Assembly (NCBI GenBank): GCA_964059195.1
Contig: CAXKWD010000001.1
Coordinates: 159,514,532-159,578,531, forward strand
Source of the DNA: Ectobius pallidus
Taxonomy: Eukaryota; Arthropoda; Insecta; Blattodea; Ectobiidae
DNA: 64,000 nt
Direction: 5' to 3'
Shown here: in pieces, positions 11,090 to 22,906 of the stretch
Layout of the letters: each line of letters begins with the position of its first letter
How positions within the stretch are numbered: position 1 is the first letter of the stretch
Position numbers and translations under genes: made by a program
Notes under the pieces: generated by a model
The model's input: the letters and a program-made list of their open reading frames with translations, nothing else
Told to the model about the DNA's origin: nothing
Database searches by the model: none

Positions 11090-11816
11090 CAGCATTTCTT
11101 AACCTTTTTGAACCCGAGGACTTCTAAAATGTCTAAAGAACTTTACGGACCCCTAATTTTACATACCATTGTTAAAAGAAGGCTATATGTATTTCTATAT
11201 TCTTAATATTTGGGGTATTAAATTATAGGTCGTTTTAACGAAATATTTTTTTTTTTAATCCGACGGAAACACAGTTATTGAATTGGAATGAAACTATTGA
11301 CAGTAAAATTATATTTTGAACAGACTTTAATATGTATTACCATTTTGATAATATAATTAGGAATTATGTTATTACTTTTAATGAGACGGTTGATCTTGTC
11401 GCCTCTTGCAGAGTTCCTGGATATTTGGCTAAATATTAGTCAAATTTAGTCGAAGATCAGCAGTCGGTTTCTGTATTATGTTTTTAGTTAAACGAGCGAT
11501 GAAAATCCCTTCTCATAAAGATAGGTTGTTGAAAACTGCATGGCGCCTCTAATAACAAAATTCCGACAAAGTCTTATTTTTTAGGGTTTTGAATGAAAGA
11601 GGGAACCATAGACGTCAGTGCATCAGGGGTTTGAAACTGTGGTCCGTAACTGCAAAAGTAAGGAAATTTGCAATATGACCTGTATTTTCGAAGATTTTAA
11701 AAACTTTGACATCTAGTGTCCATTTTATGTGAAAAATTTCTACTTCTTTACTTCCCACTTGCTTTATGATATTTTTAAATTAATTATGTCTGCGGACCAT
11801 AGGTTGAGAAACGCTG
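11090..11816. mobile_element. hAT-type MITE, CAGCRTTTCT family, complete copy
   Basis: The left end is CAGCATTTCTTAACCT; the right end in reverse complement is CAGCGTTTCTCAACCT followed by ATGGTCCGC. Identical 8-bp duplications GTCTATAT lie at 11082-11089 and 11817-11824. The 727-bp interior has no coding capacity. A second copy of the family starts at 63776 in the opposite orientation and shares the terminal and internal blocks, for example TAATACCCCAAATATTAAG and AAATTAGGGGTCCGTAAA. Confidence 0.9.
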
Positions 11817-11824
11817 GTCTATAT

Positions 11825-12234
11825 TAACAACTCATTCGCGTCATGTTTATATTGTTTAGTGATGTCTTCTTATGCGGTATTCAGTTCAAACGATTATAAT
11901 ATCCAGTGACATAGCGGCATTGAGTTATGGAAAATAAGCAAGTCCTACAAACCCGGCGTTCGCCTTTGCGAACGAGGAAACCATGAAAAACCCTACTGAG
12001 CTAAACTGATTGCATTTCACAACAATAAGTACATTAGGTCTATAGTTTTCTTGTTACTAGGGGCAACATAATGTCATTCATATTTTAATTGACTTGTATG
12101 TTCTGAAATTCGCATTTAAGTTGTCCTTATTTCGTTTTTATCTTGATATCTATTACATGTACAAAGAAATGTTTTAAACAAAAAATCTTCATTTTAAATT
12201 TTTCTACAACTTTACTGTGGTAGGTTTTTATGTA
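11825..12234. other. Unassigned interval
   Basis: No gene or repeat structure recognised. Confidence 0.5.
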
Positions 12235-12680
12235 TGTAGTAGTAGTAGTAGTAAATGATTTATTTTGCCTGGCAGAGTTAAGGCCATAAGGCCTTCTCTT
12301 CCACTCAACCAGGTTTCAGAAAATATATACAATATAGGTTACATAAATAGTAAATTAGTGAATAAGAGACTTATGACTGATACTAAGACTAAGGTTAAGG
12401 CTAATCATAATAATAAATTAAATAATTAAAAAGCATAGGTTTCATAAAAAGCATAGGCTTCATAGAGAGCGTGTCATCAAAGAAAATAGTAATAATGTTA
12501 CAAGTAAAACAAGGGATATGTAAAATTATGTTATAATGGAAATTTAAGTCTAGCTGTAGATACGTTATAAGGAGACTAAGTAATGTTATATACAGTGAAA
12601 GATGGAGTGACTACAAAGAGCTAGTTCTGTTCAGTGGGCAATAATTGTTTAATAAGCGCAGATTTGAAAGAAATAAGCGC
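12235..12680 (-). mobile_element. LINE 3' end (minus strand) with TAC tail, uninterrupted copy
   Basis: On the minus strand the sequence ends GCCAGGCAAAATAAATCATT followed by a (TAC)n tail (12235-12253), the layout of a non-LTR retrotransposon 3' end. The palindromic core AAGGCCATAAGGCCTT is near 12280. The same sequence occurs at 38367-38626 plus 39465-39632, where it is split by another element, so this copy serves as the empty-site reference. The far end keeps a possible C-terminal coding scrap on the minus strand. Reverse transcriptase sequence proper is absent. Confidence 0.65.
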
Positions 12681-12699
12681 AGATTTGTATCGCCTACTG

Positions 12700-13170
12700 T
12701 AATGGATATAATCTAGAAAAATTGAAAATGGATACGAGTAAAGTACCCCTTAAGTCATTTTTGCAGAAATACGGATATAGCCATTTTATTAGTCATAGAT
12801 AAGAGTTTCCAATTTTAAATTTTTATTAAAATCGTTAGAGCCATTTTTTCACAAATCAATTTTTTTTAAAAAGTTTTCATGAAAAGTCCCCTTAATATTT
12901 CAGTTATAAAACTAAATTTCTGGGCGGTTCGACAAAATTTCGAAAAAGTTCTTAGTTCAAAAAATGAAGTAAATACAATGAACCGTTTACCCGCGGTGCT
13001 TGTCCACAGACGGACGGACAGACGGACAGACGTCATTCCAAAAATACTTTTTTCGGTTTCTAGACTTCATGAAACATGCTCTCCCGGTGTTATCTCGACT
13101 TCGATTTTTTGTCACGATCACAATACTTTCTCTATACTACGTATATGCGAGAAAGTAAAAATAACCTGCC
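12700..13170 (+). repeat. Old copy of the hairpin-ended repeat family
   Basis: Contains the family's middle block (AAAATCGTTAGAGCC, then TCATGAAAAGTCCCCTTAA), an ACGGACGGACAGACGGACAG simple-repeat core and a right-end hairpin (TACTTTCTC ... GAGAAAGTA, about 13126-13158). It is diverged from the 24-kb and 38-kb copies. A 106-codon frame across it has no protein character. Confidence 0.65.
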
Positions 13171-14229
13171 TTGAGCCGTCGGGAAGGACTGGATCCTAAT
13201 TAAAATATTTCAGCTGGTGATACAAACTAAAGCTTCAATTAACACCTAGCATTAGACTATTATGTCTTACTTCTCAGGCTACTTAGTTCATTAGCTAATA
13301 ATTCCACTGACCCTGTGTGTATATCACAATTAAATATTTGTGAAGATTTCAGATTTTTACTTTCTTTGCTGAAATGATCTTTTAAAGAGTTTTGTCATCC
13401 AAATGAATCAATCATCTTACGAATTGAGAGATTAATGGTCATAAGTTTTTATTGTTACAGGTTTTGTTGAAGAGGGTAACTAACAAGCTCGATTCATACA
13501 AGCATTACAAAGGACGAGTTGGTTTCTCTGGTCAACACAAATAACCGAAGTTCAGCTTTTTCAAAGAAATCATAAAGTAGAGAAATAATTTATTATTTCC
13601 ACACAATATAAATTGACGATTTCGCTATTGTATCAGGCTCAGTTTGTTTATTTCCAAGGGCACTTGCAAAATAAATAAATAAGAGAAGGATAATGGTGTG
13701 ACGCAGTAGAATAGGATCATGGAATTTAAGACATCACCCATTAGTTTGAAGGGCTAAAGATTTCTGCAGCATTATGATGTAGAGTTCCCGAGGTTTTCAA
13801 ACTTCATTCAAGTTCACTTCTTGGAAAGTTCAACAATGAATCTGAATCCATGGTAAACTACTTTAATCGAAGTGGCTTTTGTAGAAGTCATTGAAGAATA
13901 TTTATAGCAAGCAAGGCAAGTAATACTTGACCTAATTTATGAATATGTACTAAAGTGCATTGAAATTATATTTAATTCCTTCAAGGTTTTATTTCTGTTT
14001 CTGAATTAATTGATTAAATAAATAAATATAAATAAATAATTTTATTACATATAAATTACATTCAAAATTTACGATTTTACACTAAATACTTCGAGTAAGC
14101 TACTGCTTATGATCGGGAGTGCTGTTTAGATAGTTGTTGGTGCAAGATAATCCGTTTTTAAGTATAACAGTATACATGTTACATCACAGGATTACGTTTG
14201 TGTCCCTTATAGGAACATTCAGATTCTAT
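13171..14229. other. Unassigned AT-rich interval
   Basis: No gene seen. An AAATAAAT-rich tract lies at about 14012-14045. Confidence 0.5.
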
Positions 14230-14735
14230 CAAATATAAACTTATTAAATCCAACACCACCTTGATTACACCCGAAGATGTTCATCTCCATAACACAAGAC
14301 AAGTCAGTCATCTTTTTGTAACTCATAGTGAATCCACTACGTATGGCCTAAATGGATTATTACCTCATGCTATAAAATTGTATAACATGTTACCTGAAAG
14401 TGTGTCCAGTTCCATTAGAAATTTTAAACCAAATGTATTATCATATTTTTTAGATGTGTACTTCAGTCAGTAGGATAGTTATAATATATTTCCGGAAATC
14501 GTACAAAAAAATGCATATTTCAAAATTGGTTAGTATATTTCAAATTTTGTTTGTATTTTGTAGTATTGTCACTAGTGAATTTTTTTAGCCATAAGATAAT
14601 TGTAGTATGTTTTATAATTGTAAGACAATTGTAGTATGTTTTAGAACCAATGTATTTATGTCACCCCTCCAATGAGCTTTGCTCTTTGGGGTTGTACTAT
14701 ATTATATATATATATTAAATATTAAAATATATTAA
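14230..14735 (+). pseudogene. LINE reverse-transcriptase C-terminal fragment with 3' UTR
   Basis: The frame ending at the stop at about 14471-14473 encodes a typical C-terminal tail of non-LTR retrotransposon polymerases: HNTRQVSHLFVTHS, TYGLNGLLPHAIKLYNMLP, then IRNFKPNVLSYF. This corresponds to the NTR...KLYN-LP...FK--L pattern that closes jockey/CR1-like ORF2 proteins. No ATG belongs to it; it is 5' truncated. Downstream, CAATGAGCTTTGCTCTTTGG can fold as a hairpin and is followed by a TATATATA-rich tail, as at LINE 3' ends. A related tail, on the minus strand, is at 51944-52560. It is non-functional. Confidence 0.75.
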
Positions 14736-14739
14736 TTAA

Positions 14740-16430
14740 ATTAATTAAATAGAGCCATGGCATTCTCACGAAAGTAAAAATAGAACTTCCTAACACTGGC
14801 GTTGTCACCAATATAAACGAGATATCAACATTTATATTTTATATGACAGATAGCTATGATACTAGTGAATTCAAAGCAGCAAATATCTCAATTGTGTTAA
14901 AAATGAAAATAGAATCTTGTTATTTTGAATTCGCGATGTTTTTTTATTTCCAAGCAATTAATGTTACAGCAAATGAGGTAGGCAAAACGTTTCAACTAAA
15001 TATAATTAAAATAGATTTAAATTAACAAAATTGTAATTTTTATACTTTCGAGAAACGGGAGTTAAGCTTGTTATTCTATGGTCTCCAACTATTAACTCTA
15101 TAACTTAGGCTAATGCCTCTGAGACATGGTTTCCTAAGAAGAAAGATCTGTGTAGAATAAATTCCTCAGAACTGAAATATCTTAGAACGACAAGAAGATT
15201 GCATCAGAAAGACTTCATTCATAAAGTTGATAAGAATACAACAACTGCATTAGCATAGACCTAATAAATAATGTAATAAGATGCATATCAACCTACGAGC
15301 GCCATTCATGCTGAAGGGAGTATGAAGGAAAAGGTAGTCATTAGCTGGAATAGGCAAAAATACAAATGAAATTTTTTATACCCACAAGTCACGAAATCCA
15401 AATTTTTAGGAAACACAATAAATGTTGAAACGAAATGCTTATTTGAAATGGAAAAGTTTGTAAGAGCATAACGAATATTTCTGTATGCAAAAGTATATGT
15501 ATCTTATAGAATATGACTCAGTATTCATGTATATTTAAGAAAAAATCAGCTTATTTTATGAATTAATTGAAAATTTGATTAAAAATAATACAAATTTGAT
15601 TCTCGAAGTCAATATTATTTAGAAGCTTATTTCTTTTTTTTATTATTCGTGTTGTAATTAGTCCCGAGTGGCAGCACTGAGTTCAAAGTATAGTATGCGT
15701 CCGTGGAGAATCCGTTAAGCGTGAGAAATGCCGAATTATAGTTTTTATTTATTTATTTTATTATTATTATTTTTATTTTTTATTTTTACCGGATGCTAAC
15801 ACACAAGTCAGTCATGGGGAGAGACATCACCTAGTATAGGTGGCCAGAAGGCGGAGCGAGATGGGTGTTATACTATGTTATTTGGGTGTGTAGAATAAAA
15901 TGGAAGCAGATTAATGGGAAAATGGTCTATTCATTTCAATGCAACCAAGACATGATATCCGTTCCGTTCAATCAAGTGTGCAAATCCCAAGGGGGTATAA
16001 AGGATTTCTATCCTGCAGGATTGCTTGGAACGGCGGCAGCGGGAGAAGGGCGTCAGGATGACGATATGAAACGACGCTGTCTGGGTAAGACCGGTGCCCG
16101 GGGTGCGGGCACCACAGCAGAGTCAGAAGTGCGGTAAACGCGGGTACGTTCAAAGAACCCACTAAAATTGGTGCAAGAAGCGGGACGATGAAGTAAACGA
16201 CCTCTACATATGGCGTTGTAAGCGGAATACAAGGGGCGGCACGCCAAATCACCTCTACAGTGTGTACATTTTTTTTTAATCACAACAGAAATACTGTTTG
16301 ACTTGGAATTTTTATATATCCCTCTTGAACAAGAATCAGCAATAAAGTCGTGTGAAAAGTTTGATTTATGGGGTTTGGAAAGTGGTTATAATAATTTCAT
16401 TTCATTTCATTTATTTAAAGATGCTACAGA
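14740..16430. other. Unassigned interval
   Basis: AT-rich up to about 15840. Positions about 15840-16260 are more GC-rich (ACCGGTGCCCGGGGTGCGGG near 16090-16109) with overlapping frames of 76-94 codons on both strands. None contains a recognisable domain, and overlap on both strands argues against coding. It may be an unidentified TE fragment. Confidence 0.45.
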
Positions 16431-16468
<38 letters not shown>

Positions 16469-16487
16469 CAATAATAGTAATAATAAT
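16431..16487 (+). repeat. (AAT)n microsatellite, left side of BEL/Pao insertion
   Basis: AAT units with a few interruptions (AACAACAAT, AGTAAT). The run is cut by the LTR at 16488 and resumes beyond 24153 as ATAATGATGATAATAATAAT. ATAAT at 16483-16487 is the left target duplication. Confidence 0.9.
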
Positions 16488-17424
16488 TGTAAGGGTCGGC
16501 CGGAAAATATATCCGGTCCGAGAGGGCAATGTAAGTCTTTAGGACCAATGTTAGGGTCAGGACCGTAAGGAGCAAATGTTAGGTTAAGGTACTTCTCAAA
16601 TAGGAAATAAAACGTTGCTTTTAGGTTTGGAAGGGACTTCAATTGGAAGTGCATAAGATAGGAAAGATTAGCCACCTCTGAATAGCTAGTGAGGACCAGA
16701 TTCGAAAGAATCAAAATGAGAGCAATAGACTGTAACCTCAGGACACTGGTATCAGGAATCCACGGACTACTTAAGGAAAACAATCGAAACGTGAAATAAT
16801 CACAACTTACTAGATTCACACACAATAATTATTTAAACTAATTGAAATAGAAACACTGATACATAAGATGCAAGAGTACGTTATCACACGTGGTTGAAAA
16901 TATTAATTTCTTGAAAACCTTGACAAATAATATCTTAAAATGCGTAGATTAACTTGCTCTTGAAGTTAATACTAAACTTTTGCATGTAGTTTAGTCGTAA
17001 AAGCTGATATAAGCACTGGAACATGTAGCGTTGGTTGCACAACTGTTGCGTAATATCAAACTTCTGTAACTCGGAGAATTCACTCGCGAATTTGATGAAT
17101 TATATGTAATTATGTATGAATAATTACTGAGAGCCACAATTGCGCACAATTGTGTCTAATTCACCGCTTCCAGAGCAAGTTTAATGAAACTTGGTAGAAA
17201 AAGCGGGAATTCCTCGAGCCTACTAGATACACTGTTATCTGCGTGAGGTCTCGTTCAATACTAACTGGCGTGACGCTACACCACCACATATAACAAAAGA
17301 AATTAGCAAGTCATGCATGATCCCACAATGCTTTGAGGCGGGAATAAGATGACAATCAAAGCGGGACATTGCAAGCGGACAGTTTGAAACATTCTAAAGT
17401 AGAAACATGTTGCTTGCGCGAACA
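16488..17424 (-). repeat. 3' LTR of BEL/Pao element
   Basis: 937 bp, same length and by eye same sequence as 23217-24153. In plus orientation it begins TGTAAGGGTCGGCC and ends GCTTGCGCGAACA. Near the plus-strand left edge, AGGACCAATGTTAGGGTCAG echoes the LTR edge together with its flanking ACCAATGTAAGGGTC. U3, R and U5 limits cannot be set from sequence alone. A 133-codon frame in this LTR runs out into the AAT repeat and is spurious. Confidence 0.97.
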
Positions 17425-17425
17425 T

Positions 17426-17440
17426 ACCGACCCCTTTGAA
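17426..17440 (-). other. Candidate polypurine tract
   Basis: On the minus strand, AAAGGGGTCGGTA directly precedes the 3' LTR. The AAAGGGG run is the best purine tract at the position where plus-strand DNA synthesis should be primed. The tract is short and interrupted by TC, so the exact limits are uncertain. Confidence 0.5.
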
Positions 17441-17686
17441 CTATTTAGTTCAACAAAATAGATAAAGAGCAAGCTATAAAAAATACATTCAAATGGACAA
17501 ATAACATAAAGGAAAACACTTATTATATACATCACAATAACACAGTTTATCTCCGAAAAGTAAAACCTTATTGTGTAAGGAGGAAAACCAAATAACACTT
17601 ATTACAATGTAACGGTTTGTCTACACTATAATTGCTTGTAAAACAATAAAGAGATATGAAATATTAATTGCACTGTATTACACTTA

Positions 17687-20600
17687 TTATTGATCTGGCA
17701 ATGGACATAATTTCACTACCGGGCGCTTGTATTCACCACTAGGAGTGCGAACTGTCGCCACACGAATTAGACCGTCTTCTCCCGGATGCACCTTGGTGAT
17801 GACGCCTATCTTCCATTGAAGTGGGGCTACGTTGTCCTCCTTCAGAATGACTAAGATGCCTTCTCGCAGATTCTCACTGGAAGATGACCATTTTTGTCGC
17901 TGCTGAAGTGTATGCAAATACTCGGAAGACCATCTTTTCCATATATGATGCAAATGATTTTGTAGAATTTGCCATTTTTCAAGACATTTCATATCATCTG
18001 TGGGAGGATGAGATGGCAGGGACGTGAGAGGCTCACCGATGAGGAAATGCCCAGGTGAAAGATATGAACAGTCGTTTGGGTCGTCACTAAGACGAACGAG
18101 TGGTCTGGAATTCAAACAAGCCTCGATCTGAGTGAGCAGCGTACAAAGCTGTTCAAATGTAAGGATTTGTGCACCCATCGTTCTCCTTAGGTGAAACTTC
18201 ATAGATTTCACCGCAGCTTCATGTAACCCACCGAAATGAGGAGATGACGGTGGAAGAAAATGCCAGGTATAATCATTGGTTGCAGCAAAATCTTGAACTG
18301 ACTTCTGAAATTCTTCGGATTGTAGTAGAATACGAAGATCTTTCAATTTGTGATTCGTGCCTATGAAATTAGTACCGTTATCGCTGAAGATATCCTTGCA
18401 TAGGCCACGACGGGAAGTAAATCTTCTTAGCGCGGCTAAGAAAGCTTCTGATGTGAGGTCTGATACCAATTCAATATGAATGGCTTTAGTTACAAGACAT
18501 ACAAAGATTGCAGCGTATGCCTTGGCAATGATTTTACTTCTAGGCGATCCGTATCTTATGCTGAAGGGACCAGCATAGTCTACTGCTGTGCGTAGAAAGG
18601 GCCTAACAGGAGTTACTCTGTAGTTAGGAAGATTGCCCATTAGCTGTTGAGCAGATTGTGCCTTTAGTTTATAGCAAGTCAGACACTTGTGTAGAACAGA
18701 TTTCACTAGTCTGCGCACGCAAGGGATCCAATATGCTTGTCTTAACGAGGCTATCGTAAGCTGATGTGACGCATGTAAAAGCTTAAAATGTTCATGCTTT
18801 ACAATTAGAGCAGTTAGATGGTGCTTGCTTGGCAATATGATCTGATGTTTAGCATCATATGCAAGATGAGATTTATCTATGCGACCACCAACTCGTAAAA
18901 GACCATTTTCGTCCAGAAATGGTGTTAATGTATGAATAGAACTTTTCGCAGAAGTTTCTTTCAGATTTTTAAGATCTGCAATTTCACTCTTAAAAGATGA
19001 ATGCTGAGCACTTTTAACACAAGTTTGTAAAGCTTGTTGAAGCTCTTCAGCTGTAATAGGTCCATGAAATTTTGTTTCATGGCGACATGCAGCAATAAAT
19101 CTATTCATGTAGCATGTTACTCTTTGCAGGCGTCGGAGATCTGAGAATGTTGTAAGAAAATGTTCTCTCTCCTTTGTTGACACCAGACAGACATTTGCAA
19201 GTTGTTCTGATGAATCAGGAACACTTAATTGTTGTGGTTGTTTTGGCCAGGCTGTCTCTGGTGAAGATAACCAGTTAGGACCGTGCCACCACAAATCGAT
19301 TTCAGATAACTGCTCACAAGAAATTCCTCTTGAGACAAGATCTGCTGGATTTTCATGTGTGGCAATGTGTCGCCATGTAGCAGTCTCCGAAAGTTCTTGT
19401 ATCTGCGACACACGATTTGAAACAAAGGTTTTCCACTTTCGTGCATCAGTTTTGAGCCAAGAAAGTACCACTGTAGAATCTGACCACAAACGATTTTGTA
19501 AAGGTTGTACCTTGAGGTCACTTAGCACTTTGTTGTATAATTTAGCTAGCAGAAGTGCACCACAGAGTTCAAGGCGTGGAATGGTTTGCTTCTTTAGAGG
19601 AGAAACCTTAGATTTTGAACATAATAATTGAACAGTAGTTTCACCTTCACTATTTACAGAACGAATATATATACAAGCTCCATACGCCTTCTCGGAGGCG
19701 TCACAGAAACCATGTAATTGAATGTCCTGCACTGTACCAGATGTAAGCACATATCTGGGAATACGCAAGGTGTGAATAGTAGCTAATGTTTTACAGATTT
19801 CCAGCCATTTCTCCACCAGATGCACAGGTACGGTTTCATCCCAGTCTAATTTCTCAATCCAGAGAGATTGCATAAAGATTTTAGCATTTATGACAATAGG
19901 ACTAGCCAATCCTAGCGGATCAAAGATAGATGAAATAAGTGAAAGGATATTTCGTTTGGTTAGTTTACCTTGCACATGGGTTTGGAGTGAAGGATGTGAT
20001 TGGATCTGAAATTTATCATTAACTGGGTGCCAAAGTAAGCCTAGGGCATGTATGTTTTCATTGTTATCAAGTGCCAGGGGCAATTGAGTTTCTCGATGTG
20101 AAGGAGGTACTGATTCCAATAAAGCTTCATGGTTGGAACACCATTTTCGCAGAGGAAATCCACCACAATTGAGCATATCTGTAAGCTCACTTTGCAGTTT
20201 CAGGGCTTCTTGGATGTCATTGTGGCCTGCTAAACAGTCATCAACATAAAATGATTCCCGTACTGCCTGAGCAGCAAGCGGATACTTCTCTTCTTCTTCT
20301 AGCGCAAGCTGATGTAAAGATCTTATGGCCAAAAATGATGCAGATTTGGTACCATAAGTGACAGTAGTTAGAGCGTAGTCTTGTATGGGTTCATTAGGAC
20401 TTGAACGCCACACAATTCTTTGAAGATTCTGATCTTCTTTATGCATCCTTACTTGCCTGTACATTTTAGAAATGTCTGCTGAAAATGCATACTTGTAGGT
20501 GCGGAACCGAAGTACAATAGATGAAAGATCGTCTTGTATAGTTGGCCCTAGTTTCAAGATGTCGTTCAATGACTTGCCTGAAGACGACTTTGCTGAGGCA

Positions 20601-22906
20601 TCGAATACAACTCGGGTTTTCGTGCTAGTTGAACTAGGCTTTATAACAGCATGATGCGGCAAGTAGTAACATTTTTCTCCAGGCTGAGGAAGTGAAACCT
20701 TCTTCATGTGGCCTAGATTTTCATACTCTTCCAGAAATTTGGAATAGTCTTCTTTTAAGCTAGGGTTAGCTTCAAGTTTGCGTTCCAGGTGTCCTAAGCG
20801 TTTTATAGCTTGTTGCCTAGATTCGCCCAGAGAATCTACAGGTTGATTCTTGGGGAGCTGCACTACGAATGCACCATCAGTTGCACGAGTGGTGTTTTCT
20901 ACGTAGTGTTCTTCACATTCACGTTCTTCTTTGGTGTGTACTGCGCTGGGGAAGTCTTCCAGCTCCCAAAATTGCCTTAGTTGCCTGTCCACGTTGTCGA
21001 CAGTTACAAACAAGTTATGCTGTGAGAACGTCACCTTCTTGTTTTTAATGGCAGACTTAGGAACTATACCACTGATTATCCAACCAAGCTCGGTGTTGGT
21101 CAGAACAGGCTGATTTGGTTTAACTATTCTTTCGTTTGTGATTAATTGAAAGAATAAGTTGGCACCAATTAGCAATTGTACATCACCAGGTACATGGAAT
21201 TTAGGGTCAGCTAATGGAAGTTCACTGGGAATATTGAATTTGTAGGGGTCAATTTGGACAGCAGGAAGCTTATTTACAATGTGAGGTAGAACTAGGCAGT
21301 TTAGGTTAGCTTGGAAAGCGTGGATCCTGGATCTCATATTAATAGTGATGCTGTGACCACAAGCTGAGGTGCCATTGATACCTCTTATGTGAGTCTCCAC
21401 TGCGCTAGTTGGTAATTGTAATTTCCTTGCCAAATCTTCCGTGATGAAATTAATCTGACTACCAGAATCAAGCAAAGCTCTGCATTTTACAAGTTTTCCA
21501 TTTTTGTCTTCTATTTCGACCACTGCAGTTGCAAGAAGAATTTCACATTGGCTAGCCTTTTCTTTTATAGAACAGTAACTAGCTGGAATGTTTGTTGCCG
21601 TGCTGGCTGTAGAACTTTCTGAAGAGGGATTCTGTCGAGAAACCTTTTCACTTGACTGTGTGTCATTGTGTAACCATTTACTATGAAAGCCTTTTCCACA
21701 TTTGCAAAATGATTTTAGCTTGCACTGATCTCTTCTGTGGTTAGGAGAGAAGCAGTTAGCACACAAGCGTTTAGATTTAATGACATTCCATCGTTGTGAT
21801 ACACTTAGTTCTTGGAAGTTCTTGCAATTTAATAAGTTATGATTATCATCGCAGCATGGGCACTTGTCTTCTTTTGTCGCAACATAAGAATGACGAGTGT
21901 GTTTCTCTGACTTCTTCTTCGTACTTTGCTCACCTTTGTGCTTAGATGGGCTGGACGTGTTGTTTACATCTGCCAATACTTCAAGGGAATTTGCCTTAGC
22001 TTCTAAAAACTTGATGAGGTCTTGAAGTGGTGTGAAGTTCTGAGAATCAATTCTTCCTTCCCACTCTTTTCGTACGCTCTCACAAAGGCTGTCCAAGATT
22101 AACTGCATGAGTATAATATCTTGTAATGGTATCTCTACATGTAAAGCTTCCACAGCATATATGTTGCTTTGGAATTTGTTAAGAATACTACGAAGATCAT
22201 TCACATTTTCACTCTTCATCGTTGGTAAAGAGAGTAGATTACGTACGTGAGCTGTGGCAATAATTCTTGTATTATCGTATCTGGAACATATTAGATTCCA
22301 TGCTACACTGAAATTTTCACTAGTCACTGGTAGATTTTTTATCAGTGCGTGTGCCTGGCCCTTTAATGATGACAGAAGGTAATGCAATTTCTGTATCGGT
22401 TCTAAGGCTGCATTATTGGCTACAAGACTGCCGAACGTGTCTTGGAAATGTTTGAACGTTGTTATGTCCCCAGAGAAGGTTGGAAGCTGTATGGCAGGAA
22501 GTTGTATTGGCCTATTGTTGCACTGAGAAACAGCTGAATGACAAGTATGATGTGAATTGGCACTGTTATGAGATCGCTGACTGTTCACAGAGTTTGCACT
22601 ATGCACTTGCTGCTCGTGATGACATAGGATTGCACTGAGTTTAGCTTTTAACTCGAAGTAACCATTCATCATACCTTCCTTGTATTCTGCATGTTCATCC
22701 AAATCTTCTTCTGCCTCCACAAGAGATTCTATTTGTGTTTGAACAATATCAAATTTGTCCCATATTTCATTTATCTTGTCAAATTTAACTTTTAATAAGA
22801 ACACATCGGTGTCTTGATTTGCAGTTTCACAAGACTTTTGTAGAAAAGTAAGCTCTCGCTTAATAACGCCTCTACGTCTAATTAAGGCTCGTAAATCACC
22901 TTCCAT
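17687..22906 (-). CDS. BEL/Pao Gag-Pol polyprotein, 1739 residues
   Basis: A single uninterrupted frame encoding all functions for BEL/Pao retrotransposition. Gag region about 1-340: helical N-terminus, then a His/Ser/Asn-rich linker and a DUF1759-like block (about 140-300). Cysteine clusters at 349-361 and a CCHC knuckle C382, C385, H390, C395. Aspartic protease with LLDSGS, catalytic D480. Reverse transcriptase with D811 (FSADISKMYRQ) and YVDD, D889-D890. RNase H with D1069, E1113, D1143 and D1189 (HENPADL). Integrase with zinc-binding H1373, H1378, C1408, C1411 and the catalytic triad D1443, D1509, E1563. C-terminal DUF5641-like region about 1630-1735. Every catalytic residue expected is present. 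The ATG at 22904-22906 opens the frame 310 nt inside the 5' LTR. Gag and Pol share one frame with no slippage site, as is common in this superfamily. Confidence 0.97.
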   Translation of the reverse strand: MEGDLRALIRRRGVIKRELTFLQKSCETANQDTDVFLLKVKFDKINEIWDKFDIVQTQIESLVEAEEDLDEHAEYKEGMMNGYFELKAKLSAILCHHEQQVHSANSVNSQRSHNSANSHHTCHSAVSQCNNRPIQLPAIQLPTFSGDITTFKHFQDTFGSLVANNAALEPIQKLHYLLSSLKGQAHALIKNLPVTSENFSVAWNLICSRYDNTRIIATAHVRNLLSLPTMKSENVNDLRSILNKFQSNIYAVEALHVEIPLQDIILMQLILDSLCESVRKEWEGRIDSQNFTPLQDLIKFLEAKANSLEVLADVNNTSSPSKHKGEQSTKKKSEKHTRHSYVATKEDKCPCCDDNHNLLNCKNFQELSVSQRWNVIKSKRLCANCFSPNHRRDQCKLKSFCKCGKGFHSKWLHNDTQSSEKVSRQNPSSESSTASTATNIPASYCSIKEKASQCEILLATAVVEIEDKNGKLVKCRALLDSGSQINFITEDLARKLQLPTSAVETHIRGINGTSACGHSITINMRSRIHAFQANLNCLVLPHIVNKLPAVQIDPYKFNIPSELPLADPKFHVPGDVQLLIGANLFFQLITNERIVKPNQPVLTNTELGWIISGIVPKSAIKNKKVTFSQHNLFVTVDNVDRQLRQFWELEDFPSAVHTKEERECEEHYVENTTRATDGAFVVQLPKNQPVDSLGESRQQAIKRLGHLERKLEANPSLKEDYSKFLEEYENLGHMKKVSLPQPGEKCYYLPHHAVIKPSSTSTKTRVVFDASAKSSSGKSLNDILKLGPTIQDDLSSIVLRFRTYKYAFSADISKMYRQVRMHKEDQNLQRIVWRSSPNEPIQDYALTTVTYGTKSASFLAIRSLHQLALEEEEKYPLAAQAVRESFYVDDCLAGHNDIQEALKLQSELTDMLNCGGFPLRKWCSNHEALLESVPPSHRETQLPLALDNNENIHALGLLWHPVNDKFQIQSHPSLQTHVQGKLTKRNILSLISSIFDPLGLASPIVINAKIFMQSLWIEKLDWDETVPVHLVEKWLEICKTLATIHTLRIPRYVLTSGTVQDIQLHGFCDASEKAYGACIYIRSVNSEGETTVQLLCSKSKVSPLKKQTIPRLELCGALLLAKLYNKVLSDLKVQPLQNRLWSDSTVVLSWLKTDARKWKTFVSNRVSQIQELSETATWRHIATHENPADLVSRGISCEQLSEIDLWWHGPNWLSSPETAWPKQPQQLSVPDSSEQLANVCLVSTKEREHFLTTFSDLRRLQRVTCYMNRFIAACRHETKFHGPITAEELQQALQTCVKSAQHSSFKSEIADLKNLKETSAKSSIHTLTPFLDENGLLRVGGRIDKSHLAYDAKHQIILPSKHHLTALIVKHEHFKLLHASHQLTIASLRQAYWIPCVRRLVKSVLHKCLTCYKLKAQSAQQLMGNLPNYRVTPVRPFLRTAVDYAGPFSIRYGSPRSKIIAKAYAAIFVCLVTKAIHIELVSDLTSEAFLAALRRFTSRRGLCKDIFSDNGTNFIGTNHKLKDLRILLQSEEFQKSVQDFAATNDYTWHFLPPSSPHFGGLHEAAVKSMKFHLRRTMGAQILTFEQLCTLLTQIEACLNSRPLVRLSDDPNDCSYLSPGHFLIGEPLTSLPSHPPTDDMKCLEKWQILQNHLHHIWKRWSSEYLHTLQQRQKWSSSSENLREGILVILKEDNVAPLQWKIGVITKVHPGEDGLIRVATVRTPSGEYKRPVVKLCPLPDQ

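Noticed and set aside
15865..16283. Overlapping 76-94 codon frames in a GC-richer patch
   Set aside because: Frames on both strands overlap and none shows a domain; the composition alone explains the lack of stops.
16424..16825. 133-codon minus-strand frame and its 121-codon twin at 23189-23554
   Set aside because: Both lie in the LTRs and extend into unrelated flanks (poly-Leu from the AAT repeat); no family known to encode protein there.
18000..21500. Short plus-strand frames inside the polyprotein (19359-19631, 20931-21113)
   Set aside because: Antisense shadows of the Gag-Pol reading frame.
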